From: Bacillota bacterium
Lineage (GTDB): Bacteria; Bacillota; Clostridia; DSM-8532
Direction: 5' to 3'
Assembly (NCBI GenBank): GCA_023411795.1
Contig: JAEYOK010000006.1
Location: 1-64,000 of the forward strand
Length of the DNA stretch: 64,000 nucleotides
Positions 24,947-33,352 of the stretch are shown in pieces. Made by a program: the position numbers and the translations under genes. Position 1 is the stretch's first letter, and every line of letters starts with the position of its first letter. The notes under the pieces are model-generated. The model was not told the DNA's origin, did no database searches, and saw only the letters and a list, made by a program, of their open reading frames with translations.

Positions 24947-24973
24947 AACGCCGAAGCTACTTGCTTCGGCGTT
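24947..24973 (-). terminator. Terminator after the SLH protein gene
   Basis: AACGCCGAAGC-TACTT-GCTTCGGCGTT, an 11-bp perfect stem, followed on the minus strand by ATATTTTTTG. It lies 31 bases past the stop. The surrounding 24845-25003 holds nothing else. Confidence 0.9.
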
Positions 24974-25003
24974 TAAACTAATCAATCGTTTAGGGGAGAT
25001 TGA

Positions 25004-26485
25004 TTACTTTAGTAAATATTGGTCTTTATTTAAGTATGCCCTAAGCAAGAACATTACTGCTTGCTCACGGGTACAAGTATCATTTGGTCCAAAATTACCT
25101 TTTCCATCGCCAACGGTAATCTTGTATTTTGCCATGAATTTTGCAGGGTTTATTCCATATGCTAAGAATCCTGCTTGATCTTTAAAATTAGCTACTTCCT
25201 TTACATCATTTGCAATAAAAACCGGAGTAATATCACTAAAACAAGCGGTAATTGTTCTGGTAATCATGGCTGCCATTTGCTGCCGAAGTAGCTTGCCCTT
25301 GGGTTCAAATATAGTTCCATCCCCTGCCCCGGCTGTTATTCCAAGGTTAAATGCTTTTAATATTTGAGGATTTGTAGTATCTTTAAATGTTTTTGTAGGA
25401 TGAACTTCAGCCTTTTTGCCTGTTACTATTTCGTAAAAATTAACAGCAACCTCGGCAAATTCCTCACGGGTAATTGGATCATTCATTTTACCCTTTATAT
25501 TATCTGTAATGAACCCTAATTCAGCCGCCTTATCAAGCTCACCTACAGCCCATGGACTTGCGGATTCATATGCAGGTGTACCAATCTTTACAATATTGGA
25601 ATATGGAGAAACTACACGTGGACTTTCAACCGGTTCATAAACATATAATACTCTGAAATAATAATCATTCTCTTCTATTACAATCTGATCAACAATATCT
25701 TTTTCAATAGGATCAAAGTAATCACTTGTGCCAAAAGTAATTGCTTCCCACCAGTCTTGTCCTTCCTTTTCAGAATACCATTGACCGTTTCCAACTTTGA
25801 AATCAACCTTTATGCCTATTGGATATGCTTCGTTGATTTTAGCAACGGTGGCAGGATTAGTCCAGCTTAAAGCAAAATATGGTCTGCCACTACTTTCATA
25901 TTTTTTTAACTCAACTTTCAGATTTTGTGGAGCATCTAAATTTTTAGGGGGTTGAGATTGAGTTCCTCCACCTATAGATACCTCATTCGAATATGGCGAA
26001 GTAATAAAAGCATCACCTTCAGCCGCATTATAATCTCTAAAGGCGAATCTCATTCTAAAAGTATATTTTTTGTTTGCAAGATTAATATCCTCATCATTAT
26101 CATACCCAAAAGACCAATGGGTAAAAAATACTTCCTGTACTTCGTTTTCATCTGATGTTAAACCACCTACATCTCCAAAAAAACTATCTTCGGTATCTTC
26201 ATTTTCATCATAAGTATTATCGTTTACTTTAGGTACATCAAAATGCCAAGGACCATCATTAACTTTCCAATCAATGCAATAATATAGAGTTCCATCCCAT
26301 TCTTCATTTTCCATAGCTTGTACTATACTATCCGGTATAGTCCACCGTAACCTAATCTCCTGATCAAAATATGTGTTTACTTTCTGAGGCGCTTCCAGAG
26401 TGACAGGGTTTTCAGCGAAGCTGAAAACAGATACAGGTACTACTAATAAAATAGCAAGAAACAGAGCAATCAACCTTTTTTTCAT
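25004..26485 (-). CDS. S-layer homology domain surface protein
   Basis: A 493-aa protein. Signal peptide at residues 1-25 (LIALFLAILLVVPVSVFSFA). The first part has two fibronectin-like or related beta-rich segments, each ending SPYSNEVSIG / SPYSNIVKIG. Three C-terminal SLH motifs follow: ASPWAVGELDKAAELGFI with DPITREEFAEVAV; TFKDTTNPQILKAFNLGIT with LRQQMAAMI; and a third ending GPNDTCTREQAVMFLLRAYL. SLH domains bind pyruvylated secondary cell wall polymer, so this is surface-exposed. Function of the N-terminal half unknown. It stands alone with its own terminator. Confidence 0.9.
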   Translation of the reverse strand: MKKRLIALFLAILLVVPVSVFSFAENPVTLEAPQKVNTYFDQEIRLRWTIPDSIVQAMENEEWDGTLYYCIDWKVNDGPWHFDVPKVNDNTYDENEDTEDSFFGDVGGLTSDENEVQEVFFTHWSFGYDNDEDINLANKKYTFRMRFAFRDYNAAEGDAFITSPYSNEVSIGGGTQSQPPKNLDAPQNLKVELKKYESSGRPYFALSWTNPATVAKINEAYPIGIKVDFKVGNGQWYSEKEGQDWWEAITFGTSDYFDPIEKDIVDQIVIEENDYYFRVLYVYEPVESPRVVSPYSNIVKIGTPAYESASPWAVGELDKAAELGFITDNIKGKMNDPITREEFAEVAVNFYEIVTGKKAEVHPTKTFKDTTNPQILKAFNLGITAGAGDGTIFEPKGKLLRQQMAAMITRTITACFSDITPVFIANDVKEVANFKDQAGFLAYGINPAKFMAKYKITVGDGKGNFGPNDTCTREQAVMFLLRAYLNKDQYLLK

Positions 26486-26523
26486 AATTAGTCCCTCCTA
26501 AAATACTATAAAATGCATTACTG

Positions 26524-26790
26524 CTATTTAGGTTTACATGTTATACATTTCATAACGTCCTCATTATAGTGCTCATCACATACCCAAGCACCGCATTGAT
26601 GACAACGATTAAAAAATACCTTTGACTCTTGCCAAGCTATATTTATTGCATGATCTACAGAATGCGAATTATATATCTCTTTCGTATACTTTTTATCTCC
26701 TGCGTTACAATAGAATATAATTCTGAATCCGCCTCTTATGCTTGAAATATCAAATTTTCCGGGCAAAGTGTTATCAACACTATAATTCAT
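26524..26790 (-). CDS. Small zinc-finger-like protein (88 aa)
   Basis: An 88-aa protein with a C-terminal metal-binding pattern C-x-x-C-x4-C-x-x-H-x8-C-x-x-C (CHQCGAWVCDEHYNEDVMKC then ITC). The upstream half is soluble and mixed. AGGAAAGG precedes the ATG. It lies upstream of the SLH gene on the same strand but separated by 38 bases. No function assigned. Confidence 0.65.
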   Translation of the reverse strand: MNYSVDNTLPGKFDISSIRGGFRIIFYCNAGDKKYTKEIYNSHSVDHAINIAWQESKVFFNRCHQCGAWVCDEHYNEDVMKCITCKPK

Positions 26791-26935
26791 ATCTTTACCT
26801 TTCCTGATCTATATTAAAAAATCGAAGGAAGTATCTATAATTAATTTTTTAATGTATAATTAGAAAAGATTAAAAGAAAATCCTTTTATTAAATTTATTA
26901 GATAATGATATTATATTTTTTATTACCACAACTGT

Positions 26936-26954
26936 AATCACCCTGAGGGTGATT
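26936..26954. promoter_or_regulatory. Perfect 19-bp palindrome before the solute-binding gene
   Basis: AATCACCCT-G-AGGGTGATT, exact 9-base half sites around one base, 24 bases before the ATG at 26978. No T-run follows, so an operator or mRNA hairpin is more likely than a terminator. Confidence 0.6.
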
Positions 26955-26977
26955 TGTAGAAAATATGGGGTTATTGT

Positions 26978-28354
26978 ATGAAAATACTCAAAAGGGCTTT
27001 TTTACTATTACTTGTATTAATCATTTTTACAGCATGTGGGAAAACAAGACTCCTCGATCCTAGTAATCCTGTCTTCATTACGTTATGGCATAATTACGGT
27101 GGACAGATGGAGAATTCCATGAATGATATTATCGATGAATTTAATAGTACTATAGGTTATGAACAAGGAATTATTATTAATATTACTTCTGTATCCAGTT
27201 CCTCGGCACTATATGATAAGATTGCTGATTCGGCCGAAGAAATACCCGGTTCCTCTGAGCTTCCAAACATAACAACCGGTTATCCAAAATCTGCTCTTGT
27301 TCTTCTGAAAAATGATAAACTTGTAGACCTAAAAGAATATTTTTCTGAGGAAGAGTTAAATCAGTACTTACCGCAATTCATAAAAGAAGGTATGGTATCC
27401 GATAAGCTTGCAGTTTTCCCGACGGCTAAATCAACTGAAGTTCTCTTTCTTAACAAAACCCTGTTTGATCGTTTTACTGAAGCAACAGGTATTGGTATGG
27501 ATTACTTGTCAACATTCGAAGGTATTTCTGATGCGGCCATCAAGTACTATGAATGGACAGATACCCAGACTCCTGATATACCTAATGATGGAAAGGCCTT
27601 CTATACTTCAGATTCCTGGTTTAATATTGCACAAGTAGGTATGAATCAGTTCGGCGACGACTTTATTTTAGATGAAGCCATTAATTATTCGGACAATTTT
27701 AAAAAGATATGGAATGCATATTTTGAAGCCGGTGTCAAAGGTGGATTTGCAATCTATGACGGTTACTCTTCTGATCTTGCTAAAACAGGAGAAATTGTCT
27801 GTTCAACCGGTTCTACCGCCGGAATTCTCTTCTATGGGGATACAATTACTTATCAAGATAACACAACAGAAAAAGTTGAATACGAAATTCTACCCTATCC
27901 GGTATTCAAAGGTGGAGAAAAAGTTGCATTACAACGCGGTGGTGGAATGATAGTAACTAAATCTACAAAGGAAAAGGAATATGCTTCGGCAGTATTTTTA
28001 AAATGGTTTACAGAACCGGAGCAAAATATGAAATTCATCTCTGAAACTGGCTACCTTCCGGTCACTAAACAAGCCTTTGAAACTAAAATTGACGAAAACA
28101 TTAATAACGCCACTAATAAAAACATAAAGAAGCTTCTGAGAACAGCAGTCACAATGTATAATAATTATGATTTTTATACACCTCCTGTTTTCGATGAGTT
28201 TGATTTAATTGAAAAGTCTTATACGCAGAACATTAAGAAATCAACTGTTGATGCTAGAGCCAAATACTTGTCGCTTTTAGATATAATGAGTGCCGAGGAA
28301 GCATACAAAAAAGTATCAGAGGATACTTTCTTAACTTTTACAAGAATAAAATAA
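26978..28354 (+). CDS. Extracellular solute-binding lipoprotein (family 1 type)
   Basis: A 458-aa protein. A lipoprotein signal peptide with lipobox FTAC places Cys near residue 20. FITLWHNYGGQMENSMNDII, LPNITTGYPKSALVL and AVFPTAKSTEVLFLNKTLFD resemble family 1 solute-binding proteins for sugars and glycerol-phosphate. AVFLKWFTEPEQNMKFISET is the conserved C-terminal block. No permease or ATPase genes follow; the next gene encodes a membrane-anchored LuxR regulator. It may deliver ligand to that sensor or to a transporter encoded elsewhere. Substrate unknown. Confidence 0.88.
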   Translation: MKILKRAFLLLLVLIIFTACGKTRLLDPSNPVFITLWHNYGGQMENSMNDIIDEFNSTIGYEQGIIINITSVSSSSALYDKIADSAEEIPGSSELPNITTGYPKSALVLLKNDKLVDLKEYFSEEELNQYLPQFIKEGMVSDKLAVFPTAKSTEVLFLNKTLFDRFTEATGIGMDYLSTFEGISDAAIKYYEWTDTQTPDIPNDGKAFYTSDSWFNIAQVGMNQFGDDFILDEAINYSDNFKKIWNAYFEAGVKGGFAIYDGYSSDLAKTGEIVCSTGSTAGILFYGDTITYQDNTTEKVEYEILPYPVFKGGEKVALQRGGGMIVTKSTKEKEYASAVFLKWFTEPEQNMKFISETGYLPVTKQAFETKIDENINNATNKNIKKLLRTAVTMYNNYDFYTPPVFDEFDLIEKSYTQNIKKSTVDARAKYLSLLDIMSAEEAYKKVSEDTFLTFTRIK

Positions 28355-28390
28355 AGCAAGAGGTGAACACAACTGGGTATCCAGAAATTT

Positions 28391-30013
28391 ATGCTTTTTT
28401 ACCGAGACCTTAAAGATAAAATTGTTAAGCTTGGCAAAGAGGGTAAGTCATTGCGCCGACGTCTCATTGTTTTTTCTGTTCTTTTTTTAATGACCATTCT
28501 AACAGCGGTTTTTGCCATTCTCTTAATCTCCGGTGTTTTTAACATAGGTAATAAGCAGACAAAAGTACTATTTGAAAATGAACTAAATTATATAACCGAA
28601 GACATTTATAGGGATTATGGAAGTATTTCGATTAGGAGCGCAGATCTTGCTGAAGCTCTTAATAAAAATATTGAGGAAACACTAAAAGAGAAATCTATAG
28701 AGGCTAACGACCTAAAATACCATCCCGAAATATATACCGAGCTGTTGGATTCAGAATGCCAAACATTAATTACAGCGCTTTTACGTACAAAAAGCAGCGG
28801 GGTATTTATTATTCTTGACGGTACCGTAAATCCGAAACTCCCGGATTCAGATTATTCAAAAGCAGGAATTTACATTCGCAACATGGAGCCAAATATTATT
28901 AATTTTGAATCGCCTTACTTACACATGCTACGTGGTTCCTCAGAAATTGCAAAGAGCAACCAGTTACGTATACATTCACAATGGTCAATGGAGTTTGATA
29001 TAAAAGATGATGCCTATTTTGTAGAGACTATAAACACTGCAAGGAGCAATAGTTCATTACCTCTTTCAAAGCTATATTATTGGAGCCCTAATATGTCTTT
29101 GCCCAATACTACCGACAAAGTAATGCTCTGTTCTGTTCCTTTAATAGCTTCTGATGGTACAGTATACGGTATATGCGGTTTTGAAATCAGCTCTTTACTT
29201 TTTAAAATGTCTTATAGCCCTAACAATCCAATTCACGATACAAGTTTCATTTTGTTGTCTTCATTTGAAAACGATTTAATTGACTGCTCATCCTCTTTTA
29301 TGGCAGCAAAGTACCCTGCTATTGTAAGAAATGGCCTTACTAACACGAAGCTAAGTTATCAAATTAAACCAAATTCTCTTTACAATTACTTTAGCTCTAC
29401 AAATCAATTTATGGGTGTACATAAAAATATAGCCCTTTATGCTGATGATTCGCCATATAAGGATGATGAATGGGTCGTAAGCGTTATGGTTCCGGAAAAA
29501 GATTACGAAAGGGCTCTTGATAATATTAACCAGCGAATTATTCTGTTGTTACTGTTATTACTATTAATAGGAATTGCAGCATCTTTCTGGTTCAGTAAGT
29601 TTTATCTTAAACCAATAAACGAGACCATCAGCAAAATGAAACAAACAAATACTTCAAAAATTGAAAAAACAAACATCTTAGAGATTGATGATCTTTTGGA
29701 ATTCCTCTCCCAACAAGACAGCAAAATCACAGTAAAAAATCTTAAAGAGAATAATGCTGTCTCGGACCCCCAAAACACCGATACGTTCAGGGAATTTCTT
29801 AAGAATATTGATACCCTATCCCCTGCCGAGAAAGTCGTGTTTAACCTTTATATGGAGGGTTATACCGGTAAAGAAATTGCTGAAAAGTTGTACTTGAGTA
29901 TTAATACAATAAAAACCCATAACAAGAGAATATACGAAAAAATGAATGTATCCTCCCGAAATGAGCTTATGGTATATATTAAAATGATGAAGGAAATGGA
30001 ATCAAAAGGGTAA
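28391..30013 (+). CDS. Membrane-anchored LuxR-type regulator with extracellular sensor
   Basis: A 540-aa protein. Two membrane helices (about residues 24-48 and 385-405) bracket a large extracytoplasmic domain of Cache-like composition; after a linker comes a LuxR helix-turn-helix (about 475-532: LSPAEKVVFNLYMEGYTGKE, then IAEKLYLSINTIKTHNKRIY). It is a one-component sensor-regulator acting from the membrane. It follows the solute-binding lipoprotein by 36 bases. The ATG lacks a well-placed ribosome binding site, whereas AGAGGTG at 28359-28365 is seven bases from an in-frame CTG at 28373. It ends 12 bases into the convergent ATPase gene. Confidence 0.85.
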   Translation: MLFYRDLKDKIVKLGKEGKSLRRRLIVFSVLFLMTILTAVFAILLISGVFNIGNKQTKVLFENELNYITEDIYRDYGSISIRSADLAEALNKNIEETLKEKSIEANDLKYHPEIYTELLDSECQTLITALLRTKSSGVFIILDGTVNPKLPDSDYSKAGIYIRNMEPNIINFESPYLHMLRGSSEIAKSNQLRIHSQWSMEFDIKDDAYFVETINTARSNSSLPLSKLYYWSPNMSLPNTTDKVMLCSVPLIASDGTVYGICGFEISSLLFKMSYSPNNPIHDTSFILLSSFENDLIDCSSSFMAAKYPAIVRNGLTNTKLSYQIKPNSLYNYFSSTNQFMGVHKNIALYADDSPYKDDEWVVSVMVPEKDYERALDNINQRIILLLLLLLLIGIAASFWFSKFYLKPINETISKMKQTNTSKIEKTNILEIDDLLEFLSQQDSKITVKNLKENNAVSDPQNTDTFREFLKNIDTLSPAEKVVFNLYMEGYTGKEIAEKLYLSINTIKTHNKRIYEKMNVSSRNELMVYIKMMKEMESKG

Positions 30014-30679
30014 CGTAATATTTTTGTGTAGAATAATAACCGGATGATCTATTCTTCCTTCAAGCTGTCCCTCAATACCTTCCATTATACCGGATGCAAA
30101 AAATGGGATTCCGGTTTCATCAGAAATATCCTGTGCAAGCTCCGCACCGTACAGAATATCTTCAATGGTCGTTTCGTCTAAGAAATGAGTATTGTTTATA
30201 ATACCTGTAAATTTTAATCTGGAGGCTTCTTCAATCTCACGGATATAGATCAATGTATCGGAAAGATTTGTTGTCATTGGTCTGGATCGATTAAAAACAA
30301 AAAACATATCATAATCATCATGAGGAATATCACTGTGATAGCGTCCTAAAACCCTGGACCCTTCTTCATCTCCCCCTACATCCAATATAATACTGCGTGA
30401 TTTATTACGAAGTGCCGCAGTTATCTCAGGACCAATTACAGGTACATCAACATTGGTATTCGCATACATCGGTGCAACTGTCTTAATTCCGGATGCTTCA
30501 AGGGCTTCTTTAGCATCAACGCTTCTGAAAAAAGGATTTACAATATCCATATCTGCAATAAGAACATCTCTGTTTATCCTATTAAGGCAGAATGCCGTGT
30601 TTACTGAAATCTCTGATTTACCGCTTCCATAGTGACCGCTGAAAACTATTACTCTTTTATTAAAATTTGCTTCTTTCAT
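30002..30679 (-). CDS. MinD/ParA-like P-loop ATPase
   Basis: A 225-aa protein with a Walker A GHYGSGKSE (residues about 15-23), LIADMDIVNPFFRS after the first strand and ILDVGGDEEGSR as Walker B-like. The deviant GK-S placement and DMD-x-V-N-P motif belong to MinD/ParA-type NTPases. Partner not evident; it overlaps nothing on its own strand and lies 12 bases downstream of the fumarase beta gene. Probably in one transcript with 30692-32003. Confidence 0.75.
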   Translation of the reverse strand: MKEANFNKRVIVFSGHYGSGKSEISVNTAFCLNRINRDVLIADMDIVNPFFRSVDAKEALEASGIKTVAPMYANTNVDVPVIGPEITAALRNKSRSIILDVGGDEEGSRVLGRYHSDIPHDDYDMFFVFNRSRPMTTNLSDTLIYIREIEEASRLKFTGIINNTHFLDETTIEDILYGAELAQDISDETGIPFFASGIMEGIEGQLEGRIDHPVIILHKNITLPF

Positions 30680-30691
30680 ACTATTATATTT

Positions 30692-31249
30692 TCACTCTCT
30701 TATCTCAAATTCTTTTCTGCCCTCTTTATATCTATCATTCCCGTATGAATCAATTATCACAAAGCAGGGAAAATCTTTTACTTCTATCCTTCTAATAGCC
30801 TCTGTACCAAGATCCGAGAAAGCAATAACCTCTTGATTTATTATACATGAAGAAATCAAAGCGGCAGCCCCGCCGACAGCTCCGAAATATATAGCACCGT
30901 ATTTTTTTATAGCTTCCACCACATTCGAATCACGAAGGCCCTTGCCAATCATTCCTCTTAACCCTGATTCTATCAAGCGTGGTGAATATAAATCCATTCT
31001 TCCGCTTGTAGTCGGACCTGCCGAACCTATTACATGACCTTCGGGTGCAGGACATGGTCCCACGTAATATATAGTCTGACCCTTTATATCAAAAGGAAGT
31101 GGTTTACCTTCATCAAGCAAAGCTACCAATCGTTTATGAGCGGCATCTCGAGCTGTATATAATACACCCGATATTAAGACTTCTTCCCCTGCTTTTAATT
31201 CTTTTACTTCGTCATCTTTTAATGGTAAGGTTACATATCTTTTTGACAT
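30692..31249 (-). CDS. Fumarate hydratase class I, beta subunit (Fe-S hydro-lyase)
   Basis: A 185-aa protein with the C-terminal class I fumarase/tartrate dehydratase motifs: GVLYTARDAAHKRL, YVGPCPAPEGHVIGSAGPTT and SGRMDLYSPRLIE, and AVGGAAALI. It supplies part of the active site of a two-subunit [4Fe-4S] hydro-lyase that hydrates fumarate. Its alpha subunit is not adjacent: upstream is a tRNA methyltransferase, downstream an ATPase. GTGAGGACTATAA precedes the ATG. Fumarate versus tartrate specificity cannot be told. Confidence 0.85.
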   Translation of the reverse strand: MSKRYVTLPLKDDEVKELKAGEEVLISGVLYTARDAAHKRLVALLDEGKPLPFDIKGQTIYYVGPCPAPEGHVIGSAGPTTSGRMDLYSPRLIESGLRGMIGKGLRDSNVVEAIKKYGAIYFGAVGGAAALISSCIINQEVIAFSDLGTEAIRRIEVKDFPCFVIIDSYGNDRYKEGRKEFEIRE

Positions 31250-31262
31250 TTATAGTCCTCAC

Positions 31263-32003
31263 TTAATATGCAGAATACTGAATTTTGGCTTCTTTAGTAT
31301 ATTTCCCATCCTCATCATAAATGATCAGATTGGGCAGGATTTTTAATCCGGGGTTTCCATTTTTAAGCCCTTTGACTAAAATCATCGAGGGTTCCTTTTC
31401 TATCTTGGCACAAACCATTCGAAGTATTTTGGGTTCAATATTTACTTTTCTCATTCCTTCAAGGATATCTGTAAGTCTTTCGGGCCGATGAACCATATAA
31501 AACTCTCCTTGAGGTTTAAGTAACTCGGCACTACTTTTTAAAACATCCTCCAACGTACAATATATTTCATGCCTTGCTATAGCTTTTGTGTCGGCAATAT
31601 TTGTATGACCGCTTCCAGCACGGGTATATGGAGGATTTGTAACTACAATATCATAGGTGGCCGCACCAAAGATAGAGATAGCTTCCTTTATATCGCCTTT
31701 TACAATTTCAATTATATCACCAAGAGCATTGCCATCAATACTTCGTTGGGCCATATCTGCAATATTTGATTGAATTTCAAGTCCTGAAATCTTTTTAGCT
31801 TTAGTCTTTGCTGACAGAAGAACAGATATTATTCCGGTTCCCGTACCCATGTCTATTATACTTTGGCCCTTTTTTGCCGTAACAAAATTTGATAAAAGCA
31901 CTGCGTCCATTCCAAAGCGGAATGAACCCTTCTTCTGCAGCAGAAAAAGCCCGTTTAATTGTAAGTCTTCCAGTGTCTCATCAGGCATAATATCAAATCC
32001 CAT
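31263..32003 (-). CDS. tRNA1(Val) adenine-N6 methyltransferase-like (TrmN6 family)
   Basis: A 246-aa SAM-dependent methyltransferase. SAM motif I IDMGTGTGIISVLL, and the N-methylase motif NPPY in DIVVTNPPYTRAG. GSFRFGMDAVLLSNFV upstream matches the YfiC/TrmN6 family that makes m6A37 in tRNA-Val. ATG at 32003 has AGGAG upstream; the 16 extra residues of the longer frame are unsupported. It is first in the transcript with the fumarase beta gene and ATPase. Confidence 0.88.
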   Translation of the reverse strand: MGFDIMPDETLEDLQLNGLFLLQKKGSFRFGMDAVLLSNFVTAKKGQSIIDMGTGTGIISVLLSAKTKAKKISGLEIQSNIADMAQRSIDGNALGDIIEIVKGDIKEAISIFGAATYDIVVTNPPYTRAGSGHTNIADTKAIARHEIYCTLEDVLKSSAELLKPQGEFYMVHRPERLTDILEGMRKVNIEPKILRMVCAKIEKEPSMILVKGLKNGNPGLKILPNLIIYDEDGKYTKEAKIQYSAY

Positions 32004-32044
32004 ACAGATTTCTCCTAAAACTATCTTCGACCAATATAACAAAA

Positions 32045-32068
32045 GAGCCAAGCCCAGTGGCCTGACTC
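32045..32068 (-). terminator. Terminator after ferredoxin gene
   Basis: GAGCCAAGCC-CAGT-GGCCTGACTC region; on the minus strand a 10-bp stem (two G-T pairs) with a 4-base loop, then TTTTG. It is 19 bases after the ferredoxin stop. Confidence 0.8.
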
Positions 32069-32086
32069 CTTCAAAAACTTTTAAAT

Positions 32087-32257
32087 TTACTTAGGTTGTG
32101 GAGCCTCTACAGGACAAACATTTGCACATGAACCACAATCTATGCATGAATCCTCATCAATTACATATTTGCCATCGCCTTCAGATATGCAACCTACAGG
32201 ACACTCAGCCTCACATGCGGCACAGCTGATACAATCATTACTAATACAATATGCCAC
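32087..32257 (-). CDS. 2[4Fe-4S] ferredoxin (GTG start)
   Basis: A 56-aa protein, MAYCISNDCISCAACEAECP..., with two C-x-x-C-x-x-C-x-x-x-CP motifs (CISCAACEAECP and CIDCGSCANVCP). It is the classic clostridial ferredoxin, the carrier for oxidoreductases such as the VorABCD complex at 22157-24760. The start is GTG at 32257 with GGGAGGTG upstream. It has its own terminator. Confidence 0.93.
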   Translation of the reverse strand: MAYCISNDCISCAACEAECPVGCISEGDGKYVIDEDSCIDCGSCANVCPVEAPQPK

Positions 32258-32389
32258 GTCGTACACCTCCCGCTTACTGAAATAAAATGAATAATAAGTT
32301 CAAAATAATCCTATACTATATATTCTTTTATGTCAATAAAAATGAAGGCCTAAATTGTTTATTGTATACATTGTATAAATTATAAATAT

Positions 32390-33262
32390 TTAGTCTTCCA
32401 AAATTTTTAATTCTTCTAAAACCTTATCCTCAAGGTCTGACTGCTTTACTGCATCTTTTACTACCCGGACATCATTAACTGCATATTCCATAATATCGGT
32501 ACCCTGCTCGCTGTCAAGCTTAACCTTTACCTTCTCTTTTAACAGATTAACCTGTACCACTGTTCCCTGACCATTTGGTGTTTGTACAATGGCATCCACT
32601 TTAGGTGATCTTTTCAGAAGATATTCATAAGTGTCCTGTTCATACTTCAAACAGCACATAAGCCTTCCACAGGTTCCTGAAATCTTGGTGGGGTTTAGTG
32701 AAAGAGACTGCTCCTTAGCCATTTTAATCGACACAGGATGGAATTCGGATAGATGGGTACTGCAGCATAATGTTCTGCCGCATGCTCCAATAGCACCCAT
32801 CATCTTAGCCTCATCCCTTACCCCAATTTGTCTAAGCTCAATACGGGTACGGAATACCGCAGCCAAATCCTTAACCAGTTCTCTAAAATCAACTCTTCCA
32901 TCTGCAGTGAAATAAAAGAGAACTTTATTATTATCAAAGGTATATTCCACATCAATAAGCTTCATATCCAGCTCATGCTTATGAATTTTTTCAAGGCAAA
33001 CGCTAAAAGCCTCTTTTTCTTTAACCTTATTCTCTTCAACGCGTTTTAAATCTTCTTCATCGGCTTTGCGTATAACATTTTTAAGGGGTGCTACGACCTC
33101 CTCGTCAACAACATCATGATTGGCTACCACTATTTCACCGCATTCTACGCCTCTTGCAGTTTCAACAATAACCATATCGCCTTTTTGTAAGGTTATATCA
33201 CAAGGGTCAAAATAATATATTTTACCTGCAGTCCTAAAGCGGACGCCAACAACGTTCATCAT
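32390..33262 (-). CDS. ricT: RicT (YaaT), PSP1 domain protein of the Ric complex
   Basis: A 290-aa protein. The PSP1 domain (residues about 10-130: GKIYYFDPCDITLQKGDMVI) is followed by the Cys-rich signature GACGRTLCCSTHLSEFHPVS and GTCGRLMCCLKYE, which binds an [4Fe-4S] cluster in the RicAFT complex. In Bacillus this complex affects mRNA processing by RNase Y, sporulation and competence. AAAGGAATGG lies upstream. It is downstream of holB (gap 90 bases) in the order tmk-yaaR-holB-ricT that is common in Firmicutes. Confidence 0.95.
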   Translation of the reverse strand: MMNVVGVRFRTAGKIYYFDPCDITLQKGDMVIVETARGVECGEIVVANHDVVDEEVVAPLKNVIRKADEEDLKRVEENKVKEKEAFSVCLEKIHKHELDMKLIDVEYTFDNNKVLFYFTADGRVDFRELVKDLAAVFRTRIELRQIGVRDEAKMMGAIGACGRTLCCSTHLSEFHPVSIKMAKEQSLSLNPTKISGTCGRLMCCLKYEQDTYEYLLKRSPKVDAIVQTPNGQGTVVQVNLLKEKVKVKLDSEQGTDIMEYAVNDVRVVKDAVKQSDLEDKVLEELKILED

Positions 33263-33352
33263 ATATCCATTCCTTTCTTAAGAAACGTATCTTTTAAGTA
33301 CCTTAACAAGACATAAAGAAACTCTTTACTTTCCTGAAAAAAATTAAACAAT

